64,000 bases of DNA from Ischnura elegans (Eukaryota > Arthropoda > Insecta > Odonata > Coenagrionidae): NCBI RefSeq assembly GCF_921293095.1, contig NC_060256.1, forward strand, positions 91,047,851-91,111,850, given 5' to 3'. Positions 33,201 to 45,200 of the stretch are shown one piece after another. Position 1 is the first letter of the stretch, and each line of letters begins with the position of its first letter. Both the position numbers and the translations under genes were made by a program. The notes under the pieces are model-generated. The model was not told where the DNA came from. It made no database searches and saw nothing but the letters and a program-made list of their open reading frames with translations.

Positions 33201-36200
33201 ATGGTGTTGAGAGTGTGTGATTATCCGCAAGACCTTTCTTAATAAATGTCCAACATAAATGCTCCATACAGAGGGAACCAAAGAGTCTCATGGAGCTCAG
33301 TCCTCAATTCATGCTAAGGAGATAATTCCACCGTCTCGAAAGATTTAAGGAAGTTATAAGTGAGTCTCCAGAATATTTATATGAGTGCTTTTTTTTCAAT
33401 AAAACCACTTATTACTTTTGCAAAACATGATAACCTCTAAAGCAGCTGCTGTAAAGACAATACCTATGCAGATGGCTAAAAAGGCATCAACCAAACTTAG
33501 TTCTCTTATGGTAGAAGACCTAAGCATAAAGATAGGTATTTGAAAAGATCTCAGTTTTTGATCCCCAAGAAGTTCCCACGACAAAAGTGAACCCTGAGGT
33601 AAAGACAAAAAATTCATTGCCTTGCGTCAATGGAGACAGAGAAGTTGATGTTGGGGTTGAGAGAATTACAGAAATTACTACAAAAGCAAAATTCCCAGGG
33701 TTCAGTGGATATAATTAAAGCAATGTAGGAGCTTAAGTTGTCTGAGACATCGTTTTTACCTAAGTGCCTTTAAGCAATTTGGACCCCTCTGCAAAGGTGG
33801 ACTCAAAAGGTTTTTCTTCTGCTATAGCTCTGTTAAAACGCAACAGGCTTGATCCGGACAGAGTGAAGATGCTTTGCTTTCTGAGCAAAAATTTAAAAAC
33901 TAAAAAAATCTAAAATTTAAAATCGCTTTCACCCAGTTACGCCTCAAACAATCAATTTAAAATCTGTAAAAGGAGATTAAATTTGTGAGACATCATTGAT
34001 AATGATGATATATTTACAATAAAAGATAGATATTAAAGGAGATACTTTTATTTTAAATATAAACATGAGTGCTAATATTCTAAAGTAATACCGTTGAGGT
34101 AACATCACTTTTTGGGTATGTTCTGTTTTGAAAGTTAGCTATTATATTTTAATTACATAGTGATGATATGAAAGATGCTTTTCCCAACTGATTCTTTCAC
34201 TGAGTAATAATTTTTTAAGTGGTTGTCTTGTTGCCTGGAATCAAACTAATATTTTTCTTGGAGCCTATGGTGTCAGAATCGATGGAATCTGTATCGGTAG
34301 AATCGAAATCGAAATGTCAGAATCGGGATCGGAATCGTTAAAATTTTCAAATCGAGCCATCACTAATACCAATGTTTGATAACCTTATCATAGTTTTACT
34401 TTCTTATTTAATCAGTCTTTTCCTTATCTCCTTTTTTCACCACATTAGAATTCTACAGGTGATTTAAATGGGCCAGGAAAATTAAAAAAAAAAACCTTCA
34501 ACTTCTTGATATATTTGACAGATTCAGGCTTCATGTAGTGGAAGGTATCCATAACAGAAAAACTGTGGTACCTTTCCATAAAATATATTTGCCACGCATT
34601 GCACATTAATTGTGAGTTGAAACGCGTGTAGTGGTGTATAAATTTTGAGGTGGTGCTGTTTTTCTATTCTATTCTTGAATTTAAAATTATTTTCTAGAGA
34701 ATAAAAAAAATCCATTACTGTCTTTATTTAACTGTATTGGTAACTACCATGCTATAGGCACTTCTCACTGATTTCTTTTTCTTACCTCTATTCTCAGGCT
34801 GACTGCCGAAGAATATTCCCACCTCGTTGGCAACCTTCCCGTTGTGTTGGATGCTCACGAGCAGCTTCTCCGAGGCCTGGAAGCCGAGCTGAATTTGGAG
34901 GAGAGGCAGGAGCCCGGAAGCCCTTGCCGAGTTGGTCGCCTCTTCCTTTCATCTGCCCAGGTGCTCAAGACCGTCCATACCAATTACTGTGCTGGCCACC
35001 CAAGGGCTGTGTGCCTCCTGGAAAAATATAGGCAAGTTCTGCATGCATATTTTTTCCTTTTAAAAGTTAACCTTCTATGAACTAGATGGGCAAAATTAAA
35101 TCCCAAGCCACACGTGGTCTCACAGACCCTTAAGGATATCTCCTTGTAACTAGTTCTTTCCATGGTTTGTCAGTTTCTCTGCATAATTTTTCAGAGCTAG
35201 GAAAATTAATCAAATGTTGATGTTTTGAGAACTAGCATGGCCATATGTATTTTTGTTGTAAGTTTAAGTGGGAGAGGAATGTATTTCAATGGGGTGCACC
35301 TAAGACAATCTGCCAAGCATTTCTTTTGGGTTTAAATCCCTTAAACTCTCCCTCTCGGATTGAAACTTCTTGGCCTTGGTAATGAGTTGTCAATTTTTTT
35401 AAGGAATAAAAGAGTACAGTGAAACTTGGTTAGTACGTTCCTCCTTAGTACGTTTTCCTCCTTAGTACGGCGATTTCCCTCGGTCCCGGTACCATCCGAA
35501 CAAAATACAGGTAAAAGAATTTGGTTAGTACGTTTGAAAAAATTGCGCTTTCCTGGTTAGTACGCTCAATTGCTTGCCGTGACGCAACCCGCAATGCGTT
35601 CTCTAGTGTCTTCTTAAGGTTCGCAAACGTCTGAATTCATGATTTAATTTATTATTATTAGCCATTAACATTCTTCCATTCATTCCACATCTCTTTCTTC
35701 TACCGTAATTGATCCAAATGCATTTCTGAATTCTTGTGACGCGCTGAATAATAAAATACGGCCATTTTTCGGGAATGTCTGACTATGAAAAACTACAGCC
35801 AATAAAAAGCCCCAATTTTCCCCACTCCGAGCTCCTCACCTTCTGTTGCCTTTGAAGCGCTTGGGAGTGCCCACTGCTGCGCACAAAGTTCGTGAGTGGG
35901 CAATTGTTGCTATTGCACGAGTTATCATTGGTTATCATGATGAAGAAATGAGTCTTAACGATATTAGACAATTCCCACATTATCTAAAGCAGTACTGCTC
36001 CATAAACTCGACGTCGTGCGTATTTACTTGACTACTGTTGCGGGAGCAGACGATCCTCTGGATCTCCACGCGAAGCTTAGCTTAAAAATACTTGATCTCG
36101 GAACGAAAGCAGACGACATTAGACAAATTTAGAAAGTAAATTTCAACTGTTTAATATAAAATTTTCTTGTTATTACGTCGTAATCTAATAATCTTGCGTG

Positions 36201-39200
36201 TCATCAGTCGATATATCGATCGATTTTACAATCGAAATGGTATCATTCCAGAAGCGAATGTCTACGGCTGTTGTCGTAATTTGAAAGTCAATATAATTTT
36301 GCCCAATTTTTATGATGTTTAAAAAAACCAGTTGACTTACTCCGGGTTGTTGTTATATTCTCCGAGTACGCTGTGAGAAAGAAAAATGACTTGTCTGAGC
36401 TTCACTCGTCCTCGTTCTGTAAATATATATAGGATAAATCACGGGAGATAGACGCCGTAATCATGAAATCGTCTAGGGATGTCCATGAAAAATTGCGATT
36501 TTTATTCACATGGTATTGTTTTTCAATGTAGCGCTCATTTTCTTGATTTTAAATGTGAAAAGAGTTCAGGGAGGCGATCCTATGAGAACTACCGATAGTA
36601 CCGTATTTCTCCGAATATAGTCCCCCCTTTTTTTCCAAAAATGGCCGCGGAAAAGTAAGGGGGGGGGACTATAATCGAGTGTAATCCAATTTAGCATACT
36701 AAAGGTGACCATAAAGTAATAAATAACGGCATAATGGCTAATGTTCTCGTAGTCTTTCTATTTGAGTATATTTATAAGGATTATAATCGGAGATATTAGT
36801 AAATACTGCCACGTTTTACCGGAAATTAAGACAATTTTTACCACAAATGTTGTACAGATACGATTATTCCGATTCAAATAGCATATCGAATATGCGTTTT
36901 CACGGAATCCATCGGGTAGCCGCTAATTTTTCTTGGAAAAGTATTGTTAGAATAATTCAATCCACACTGATCACTTAATGACGCAAAACAGTAAATAATT
37001 AAAATGAAAACTAAACACACACTATCATTACATTAATCGAACACTAGAATTGAATCAATAGTATATGTACCCGTCGCTCATTTAATAACTACACGATTTA
37101 AATAATTGCGAAAAATAAACAGATAAAGTGAACCTTTCGTGACGATTTAGCATTTCATTGCGTCCGTAGCTACTATACGTCCGTGCGGTTCGTGTTTACA
37201 ACCACTGCCTTTCACAGAACAAGAATGCGCAATAGGTGATGCATTTGTTTCTGAAAAGGCGCAATAATCGACGACTTTAAACCAGAAGCGCCGGCATTAC
37301 TGCATTTGATCGAAATACAGCGACTCAGCATCGAAAGTGTAATCAATTTATTGAGGAATATCTTCAATTCGTCAGGGTAAATAGGATCGATAAATTACGT
37401 CGCATAACGTTTCGCAATTATTTCCGCGATATTTTCTTTATTAAAAATAATTTTACGTTCAACAGTGAGGTGATGGATCAAGTAGAAAGATGAGGATCAA
37501 TCCTGCCGCGGATTAGAGGCCTTCAAAGACGGAGTTTCGATGCCAATTTAAAAATAGCCGTTGCAGAATACGCCGTAAATCATAGTATTTACAGCGCTAG
37601 CAAAGCGCTAATACATCGCGGAAGTCATTTCGGGGGTCTCGATGCGGCAGATTCAAAGAATTAGAGGAAAATATCGTCGAATTTGTGCGCAAATGCAGAG
37701 CAGAAGCTCTTTGTGTAACTTATGCAATGATTCGCGACGAGGCATTGAAAATTGATATAATTTTTTTTCAGTTTTAATGTTTGTTGGAAAAAGTTTATTT
37801 CTTAATTTTATTACTTTGATATTTGTAAGTCCTGTAGTTTAATTGTTTTGCTTAGCAGGCATTTGATAGCAATATTTTTATAATATTTATAATTTATTTA
37901 ACACAATTTTATTTAGATTTCCTAAATTCTTTAGGTCACTTGGATTTGTGATGACTTGATGGGTGTGTTACACTGGATCTAAGGAAGTTTCAGGGCCAAA
38001 TGCAATACTGTTTATGGGCTTTAAGTTAAAGCTTATATATTGACATTGTCTGTAGTCATTTGGAAATCAAAAATATTAATAATTTGTGAAGGTTTAAAAA
38101 ATACAATAGCCTTGGATACTTAAAAAAATTTCTCATTTCTTCATTACATCTGGTTAAGGAACTATAAATTACTGATACATGCAATGGATCACAACATGTT
38201 TTAGGTATAGTTATTTTGTTGTGATGGAAAATATGTGAACAGATTTGTTCTTAATCTTCACAGAAAATAATAGTTTTTATCGAATCTAGAATGTTAACTT
38301 GCTAACCACAGAAAAATTGCCTTCCTTTACATTTTAAAATTTTTCCCAAAACTGAGGTCTCAAAATTGGGGGGGGGGACTATATTCGGGGGGGGACTATA
38401 TTCGGAGATATACGGTAATTGTAATTATGACGACTTTTTCACTGATTGCAATAACCCCGACTGCTATTATTTACTTTCCTCGTTAGTACGTTTTCCTGGT
38501 TAGTACGTTCATTTTTCGTGGTCCCTTCAGAAACGTACTAACCAAGTTCCACTGTATTTACTTTGCAAGGTACTTCATTTGCGTATCACTTTCCATGGAA
38601 AATGTGTTGAATTAAAATGTGCTGGCTTAGGTGGGGGCGGGGTGAAGTCCTTGCCTGCCAAACTACAGGTCGTGGGTTTGAGTCTCACCTGGGTAGGTTG
38701 CCCCTATCCAGAATATAGTTGTTCATGTATGTAGGGAAATTGCAAACTTGTTATTTTTCCTGGATATACACAATTACTGACACCACTTATTTTTTATTAG
38801 AGCGCGATCCGGGTTTCAATGAATTATCATCATCTTCAGGCGCTAATTATGATGGCGCTAAGATGATGATAATTCGTTGAAACCCGGGTCACGCTCTGAT
38901 AAAAAATAAGTGGTATAAGTAATTGTGTATATCCAGGAAAAAATTATAATGGAATACCACAAAGTAAACCAAAAGTTAGTGAATTTTGCAAACTTGTGAA
39001 ACACGAATGTAAGAGGTCAATATATGCTGTTTTCTGTGGTATGGAAACAGAAACAAATATTTAAAAAATGAAAGTGTTAGAAATAATAGCAACTGTATTA
39101 GTTTGTCATGGCTCACTTGTATGGATGGGTTGTAATCATACTTTTTATGCATAGGCAGTCCGGGACTTTCGCACATAATGCATTCCTGAAAGCGTGTGCG

Positions 39201-42200
39201 AAAGTCGTACTAATTAGGGGTTGTGTTACAGCAGAGCGAAATGACGACTAAAACCTTTTATTTCACAGATTTTATTTTTATTAACCAATCTTTAATCATA
39301 AATTAATAAAATTCTACACATTATGTAATTTCTTTTGAAGATATGCAGAAATTGTAAATAAAAGTTAAGAAAAAAAAGAATTCGGTTGGGTCCAGAGTGA
39401 AACTTCCTCTTGGTGTTTAAGTTGACATTCCACTTATAATGTCCACGTATAGATGAAAAGACATACCAAGAAGCATAACAAAATGCAATTGTTGAACCCT
39501 CAATCTTGATACCTTTAAATTTTTACGTCAAAATTCCTCAGCATCTCGTCACGGTATATCTTGTGATTGCATATCTCCGCCTGTATATGATTTCTATGAG
39601 CAGAGGCAAATGTTTCTATTTTCCAAGTTAGTGATATTTATCCATGTTCACAGTGGTGGATGTTTTGGGGAAGGATAAGGGGGTTATAGCCAATTTACAC
39701 TGAATAGAAAGGTAATTTTGTTCGGACCCCCACTACTGCTGTGAGGTTACCCCTTACTTAGCCACCCCCCCCCACCCTCTTTTCCCCATCTTGGATCTGC
39801 CACTGCATGTTCATACTACTTTAAGAAGGGATTGTGACCAAAGGTTATTAGCTATATTTTAAGTTTATGTTTTGTTAATTTATTATGTTTTTGCTGAAAT
39901 GTTTTTTAATTTCTCATTCCCTAAAGGTTGCAGCATGGTTTAGCATGGGTTGTTTGAATCATCAATCTTTCCACTTTTTCCGCATCCTTCCATGCCTCTT
40001 TTTGCCAAAAAAAGTATTTATCCTGTGTAAAAAAGTAATGTCAAAGTCTGGCAAAGCTCATGCTGTTATGGATTGATTCCATATTTTGCATCGTCTCTCC
40101 TTCTGTGCAGAGATGAGCTTGGTGCGTACATGGAAAGCCGTGGCGCGGCTCTTCCAGGCCTCCTAGTGCTGACCACTGGTCTGAGCCGACCATTCCGACG
40201 TCTGGATAAGTATGCGGGAATGCTGCAGGAACTGGAGCGGCATCTTGGAGAAGGACATCCGGACAGTGGAGACACTCAGCGTTCCGTCTCCATTTATGGG
40301 GAAGTCGCTGTGAGTATTTTAACTCTTGAAGTTTAAAAAATTCAGACTGTGAGTGTGGTTTATAATTGATCTCTAATCAGTTACTTACACTTGTCCAATT
40401 TTGATTAAATTTGACTCATGCATCCGAGAAGGTGGAAGGTAATTGAGTGTAAACCAGATTTTATAAGTTTTTAAGTTTATAAGACCTTTCGACCCCATAA
40501 TGTGGGTTCTAACACAAAATCTGATTTTGCCTTTTGAGATTTCAATGTTAAAAAATTGAAAAAGTCTATTATGATATAATTTATATAAAGTCGATGGTAA
40601 TAATATTTTGTGAAAACATTTTTGCAAATGGAAACCCTCGAGCCAGTTGTGCATGGCAAAAATTGAGTTTTATTTTCATTTTAGTAGGGGTGACTTAAAC
40701 ACAGGATATCAATATCCGCATGTTTAGAGCAGGGGTTTTTCTGGGATGAGCTCCATATGTTTAATTGCTCGCTTGATTTTACAATTTTTCTTCCAATTTT
40801 TAGTCTATTAGATAAAACACTCTGTGAAAACTCGTGCTTTGTGCGACATTGGTCTTATTCACCTGGCTAGGGAGAGGGTCTAAACAAGGATAGGCTTTGC
40901 TCATTGCATGGGAGGCGTGGGATTTTGTGTGTTCACCCTGTCTGAGAGGAGGAGTTTTGGTGGTAGGGGTAGAAATTCATGGGCAAAAATAATTAAATAT
41001 TGTTAGAGCTCTCAGCAGCTTTAAAAGAAGAGCACATTTCCTTATTGTTCGAATCTCAGAAAAAGGTTGAAAATATAATTTATGTCTTGATGTGAGACAA
41101 ATTTAATTATAAGCTGAACTCATTTCAGTATGCATTGGTTGAAAGCGAGATATTGTGCAAGGGGTTAAGGCCTTTTTCGACGTGGAATGGCTTTCAGTTC
41201 ATTTTAAGTGGTTTTGTTATGAGTGGGTCCCCTGTTTAGCTGATGAAACACTAACAAGGAACATTCACGAAGTGTACTCCGCCGATTTCGTTCAAATTTG
41301 GTAGGATGGTAGTGTTCCATAATTAATGGAAATTTGCAAAATTTCCCATGCCCTTAAGCCCTGTGGCCCGAGATATCTGCATTCAAAGTTGCGCGCCGGC
41401 CACCCTTTTTGAGGCGAGGGGCCCCTCACTCACGGGCCGGCAGCGAGGCGTCCCTGCCGGCAAGCGCTAGGGGGAAGGCCTGCGGGCGGTCCGGGCGTCA
41501 GCGGTCTACCATCCTTACGCTGACAAGAAGCGGAGGAAAGATAGAAATTATGGATTTGTAGGCATCCAAGAATGACAATCACCTTAGCCCAGTTTCCCTA
41601 TAATTTATAAATGATAAATGCAGATTATTTTCCCGTGACCGATTGACAAATTTCCATAAAAAATAATAAATGTAGTTCAAAAGATGCTTACTCTGTATAC
41701 GTCTGCGGGGAATTTACCCCTGCCAGCAAATTACGATGTTTATCTACTCGTAATGTCGTAAAGGGCAAAATTAATGTTACTCATAGCGAATTTAACGCTA
41801 CAGCATTTTAGCTGCATGCAGATTTGCGTATTAAGTAGATGATAAACTTAATCAATTAGTATTGTAGGAAAAAAGAGACATTCAACATGAATTTTGGGGG
41901 AAGGCGCCTCCAAGAATTATCGGAGTAACAAATAATTAGATTACCGCATCCTATATTCCTTCACGTATTTAACATCAGGCAAATAGTACCTTCACCGCTT
42001 GAAGACCGGAAAAACCAGGGTAAATTGAAGTCTTTGAGAGGGTAACGCCTCCTTTTGCTGTGAACCGACACCAAAGGTCGTCTACGACATATTAATTTCC
42101 TCTAACCCTGCAGTGAATGCCAGTGGATTAAGAAATGTCTAAACTTTTTTCTCATTCTCTTTTGAGTCCATTGAACTTATTTACGCACAATGGCGAGGAA

Positions 42201-45200
42201 CTACATACTCATGTGCCAGATTTTACACTCTAGGTGGATTGAAATCCGTTTTCGTGACTGTGACAATGCCGAACAGTCGAAGACCTTCGACACTCATTAG
42301 CTTGGGTCCGACCAGTAGCGACTGACCCAACGCCGCGGGGGCTCTCCCTTCGGTCTTTGTTTGCAGTTTGGGACGGGAAACATAAAAATGCACAATGAGA
42401 AGGCGCCCGCTTCCTTTCAAATGTTTCCCTCACGTTCACAGTTTACCCCACCCTCAAAGACTCCCACAAATAATGTCTTGACCTTCGAATATCCCCGAGC
42501 CTATAGATAATATTCCTTTTAGCTTGAGGAAAAACCCAATCGTTTACCCTCACCCCGTGAAGGAATAGACACAAAACCCTACATTTAGCACAGGCCACTC
42601 TTTTTTTTCTCTTTCTGGGAGGATTTACCAACATTCCGTTATTTTAAAGGTGCCATTAACCAAATAAAGTGAAGATACCCGAATTTCCCATGAGTGATCT
42701 GATTCAAAGACTTCCGATCACTTTCAAATAATGTATTCCGTCCCCCTCCGTCTTCATCTCTGTTTATGGAGTCCTGAACTATGAACCTCGTGGAAGTCTC
42801 TCCCTTGCACAACTCTTAAATGAACCCCAACCATCAAAAATCCTTAAGTTTTCCGCTCTAATTTTAAATACCTACCATGCAAGGCAAAAATTCACATTAA
42901 ACAATGAAATCCCATTCAGAAGTGGAATAGGGCACAAATTTTTCTAATTTTTTTCAGCGAAAAATGGTGAAAACATTGATACTCAAAATAATTATGAATC
43001 AATCATCTATTCTATAGATAAAATAATAACAAAAAATGGCGCTCTATAGTGTTTTATTTTTCACAGTTGTGATGTTCATTGAAAAAATGGTGAAAACAGC
43101 ATTTTTTTGCACAGATAGCGCATCTGATGAATGTCAAAAAGTTGCACCCTTGTTCTTCAACTATAATATCACATCTATCCTTCATAATATTACTATCGAA
43201 GCAATAATCAACAGGCATAATATGCACTTCTGGTCTTTCATTCGTGTATCCCGCTCGAAACCAGGAATAGCGAATGAAATTTTTGAACAAAGGAGCGGAG
43301 AATTGTGAGTGAGTCAGAGATTGAAGTTTCAAAATATTATTTCTTTGAAATAAATTTAAGTCTATTTGGTCCAGCAACACACGGTCGGAGAATTTTCTCA
43401 CAAAATTCTTCCACATTCGGAAAAAATACACATCCAACGGCTGTATGATGCCTGTAGTTTTGGGCGGTATTTGCTGTATTTAAAATTGAAATGATCCTGT
43501 CTTCATGGAAAGAATTCCTTCTCCGTCATTAAATGCACTCCACGAGTCGACCAAGAGAATTGTGTCCTTTTTTAAATTTGGAAACAGCACTTTACCAAAA
43601 TACTCTTCTAGCAAAATGGTTTTCGTCAACAAACCGGAATTAGAAGCCACGACGTGAAGATTTGGAGCTTTGAACACAGAAACATTTTTTGGAAAAATTC
43701 CACCTTTCTCCTGCAGGCAAATAAATAAAGGAGAGAGAAGTTCACCATCCATCGAGATCGTCGGCTGTATCGTATACGAATGGGTCGTCGCTCCGAGGGA
43801 CTGTACCGTTGACTCCACCGTTTTCACTCCTCGGAAATGCAGGGTTCGTCCCGAGTGTAATTCTTTCTTAAACCCACTCTGGTCAGTATTTAAGAGAAAG
43901 TAATTTGGCTTCTGGGCCAATAATAGCCGGACATCGTTTACAAAAGAATGTGCCTTTTCGGATGTCTTTTGCCAGTCAAAGTTCTGTTTCCGAGAAACAA
44001 CTTTGGTAACTTTCCTAGACACTATGTTATGCGATTTTTTAAACTTCCACAACCATCCTGTTGAAGCAGAAAAATTTTCTAGAGGATTTGTCATTTTGCC
44101 ATTATCTTCATACGCCCACCTTCGTAAGTCACTATCGTGCACTATCAGGAAATCTTCTTTCGCTCTTCTAAATCTCTCTATTAAACATGAAGAAATTGCG
44201 TTCAATTTCTCCCTCCGAGAGCCAGCTTGATTAATTTGCTCCTCAAACCGGACAAGCTGTGTTCTTGAGGTCACGAACCTAAAACGGTGCCTGACAGTAT
44301 CTATCTTCAGTGGCCCAGTTTTTCCGGACTGCCAGTATTCCACTGCCATCTTCTTCTGTGACATACTAATATCACCCTCTTTCTTCCTTTTCAATGGAGA
44401 CGGCTCGTACGATGTTGAAGAAGAAGGAGAAACATCGTCTCCATTTCCATCTGCACTGTCGCATTCATCTTCGCTTACTACTTCCTCCTCTTCCGTCCTC
44501 CCGTCGAAGTCAAAAATTAGATCCTCCTCTACCACACAGGATGATTCTTCGCTTTCCACACAGGACTTCAAGGAATCTGAAAATGGGAAAATTTTATTCA
44601 ACAGGGAAAAATAAAGAATGGATGGGATGCGATTAACTTCACCGTAGTTACAAAAAAATGAAAAAATAATGAAACTTACCAGCTAAAATTTCCGCCAACT
44701 CGATTTCGTAATCAGTAGGTTGTTCTGTGGAAATCCATGCAGTAAACTTGCTGTCCAATATTTTTATTACATTCCTAGGATTGATCACCATTTCGATGAA
44801 AATAAAAGGAACGGCTTTGCAGCTCACTCGTCTACAAAATCTCTTGCTTGTTCGTCCTCGTTCGGAGTTCACTTTGCAAATGGGTAGAAAAAGCATTTTT
44901 GCTGATTTAAACAGAGGTACCGAAGACCCTAGCGTCATTCGCCTGATGGAGAAGCCCTTTTGGTTTTCCCATTCAGCCAACAATAGTTGAGGGTGGAAGA
45001 AGTGGGTTTTATGACTCCTCTCAAACCCTTCTGAAAATCTTGACTAGAAGCAGGAGCCGCAAGGGTATGTGTACAAATTTAAGCTTTTCAAAAATTCCTC
45101 GAAAACATTGGCCATCGTTTAGTCCTCGGATCACCCACCGCTTCTTTCGTCTGTGGGAAGATAGTAAGTAGACCGCTGACGCCCGGACCGCCCGCAGGCC

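Larger units (their letters stand above)
35417..38554. mobile_element. pogo/Tigger-like DNA transposon, degraded, with a nested element
   Basis: The left end is CAGTGAAACTTGGTTAGTAC and the right end GTACTAACCAAGTTCCACTG; TA flanks both sides (35415-35416, 38555-38556). Subterminal TTAGTACG words repeat. It is about 3.1 kb, of which 1.8 kb (36601-38415) is a second insertion. No intact transposase remains. Confidence 0.85.
35032..40110 (+). other. GC-AG intron of the PIX gene
   Basis: The intron starts GCAAGT and ends tgtgcag. The flanking codons TAT AG / A GAT GAG join to give Y-R-D-E, matching the family. It contains a Tigger-like element (35417-38554) with another element nested inside (36601-38415), a tRNA-derived repeat (about 38625-38730), a long hairpin (38752-38947), a truncated repeat (39153-39590) and a hAT MITE (39651-39805). 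Confidence 0.8.

Noticed and set aside
43036..44230. Short + strand frames at 43.0-44.2 kb
   Set aside because: They are antisense to the transposase.
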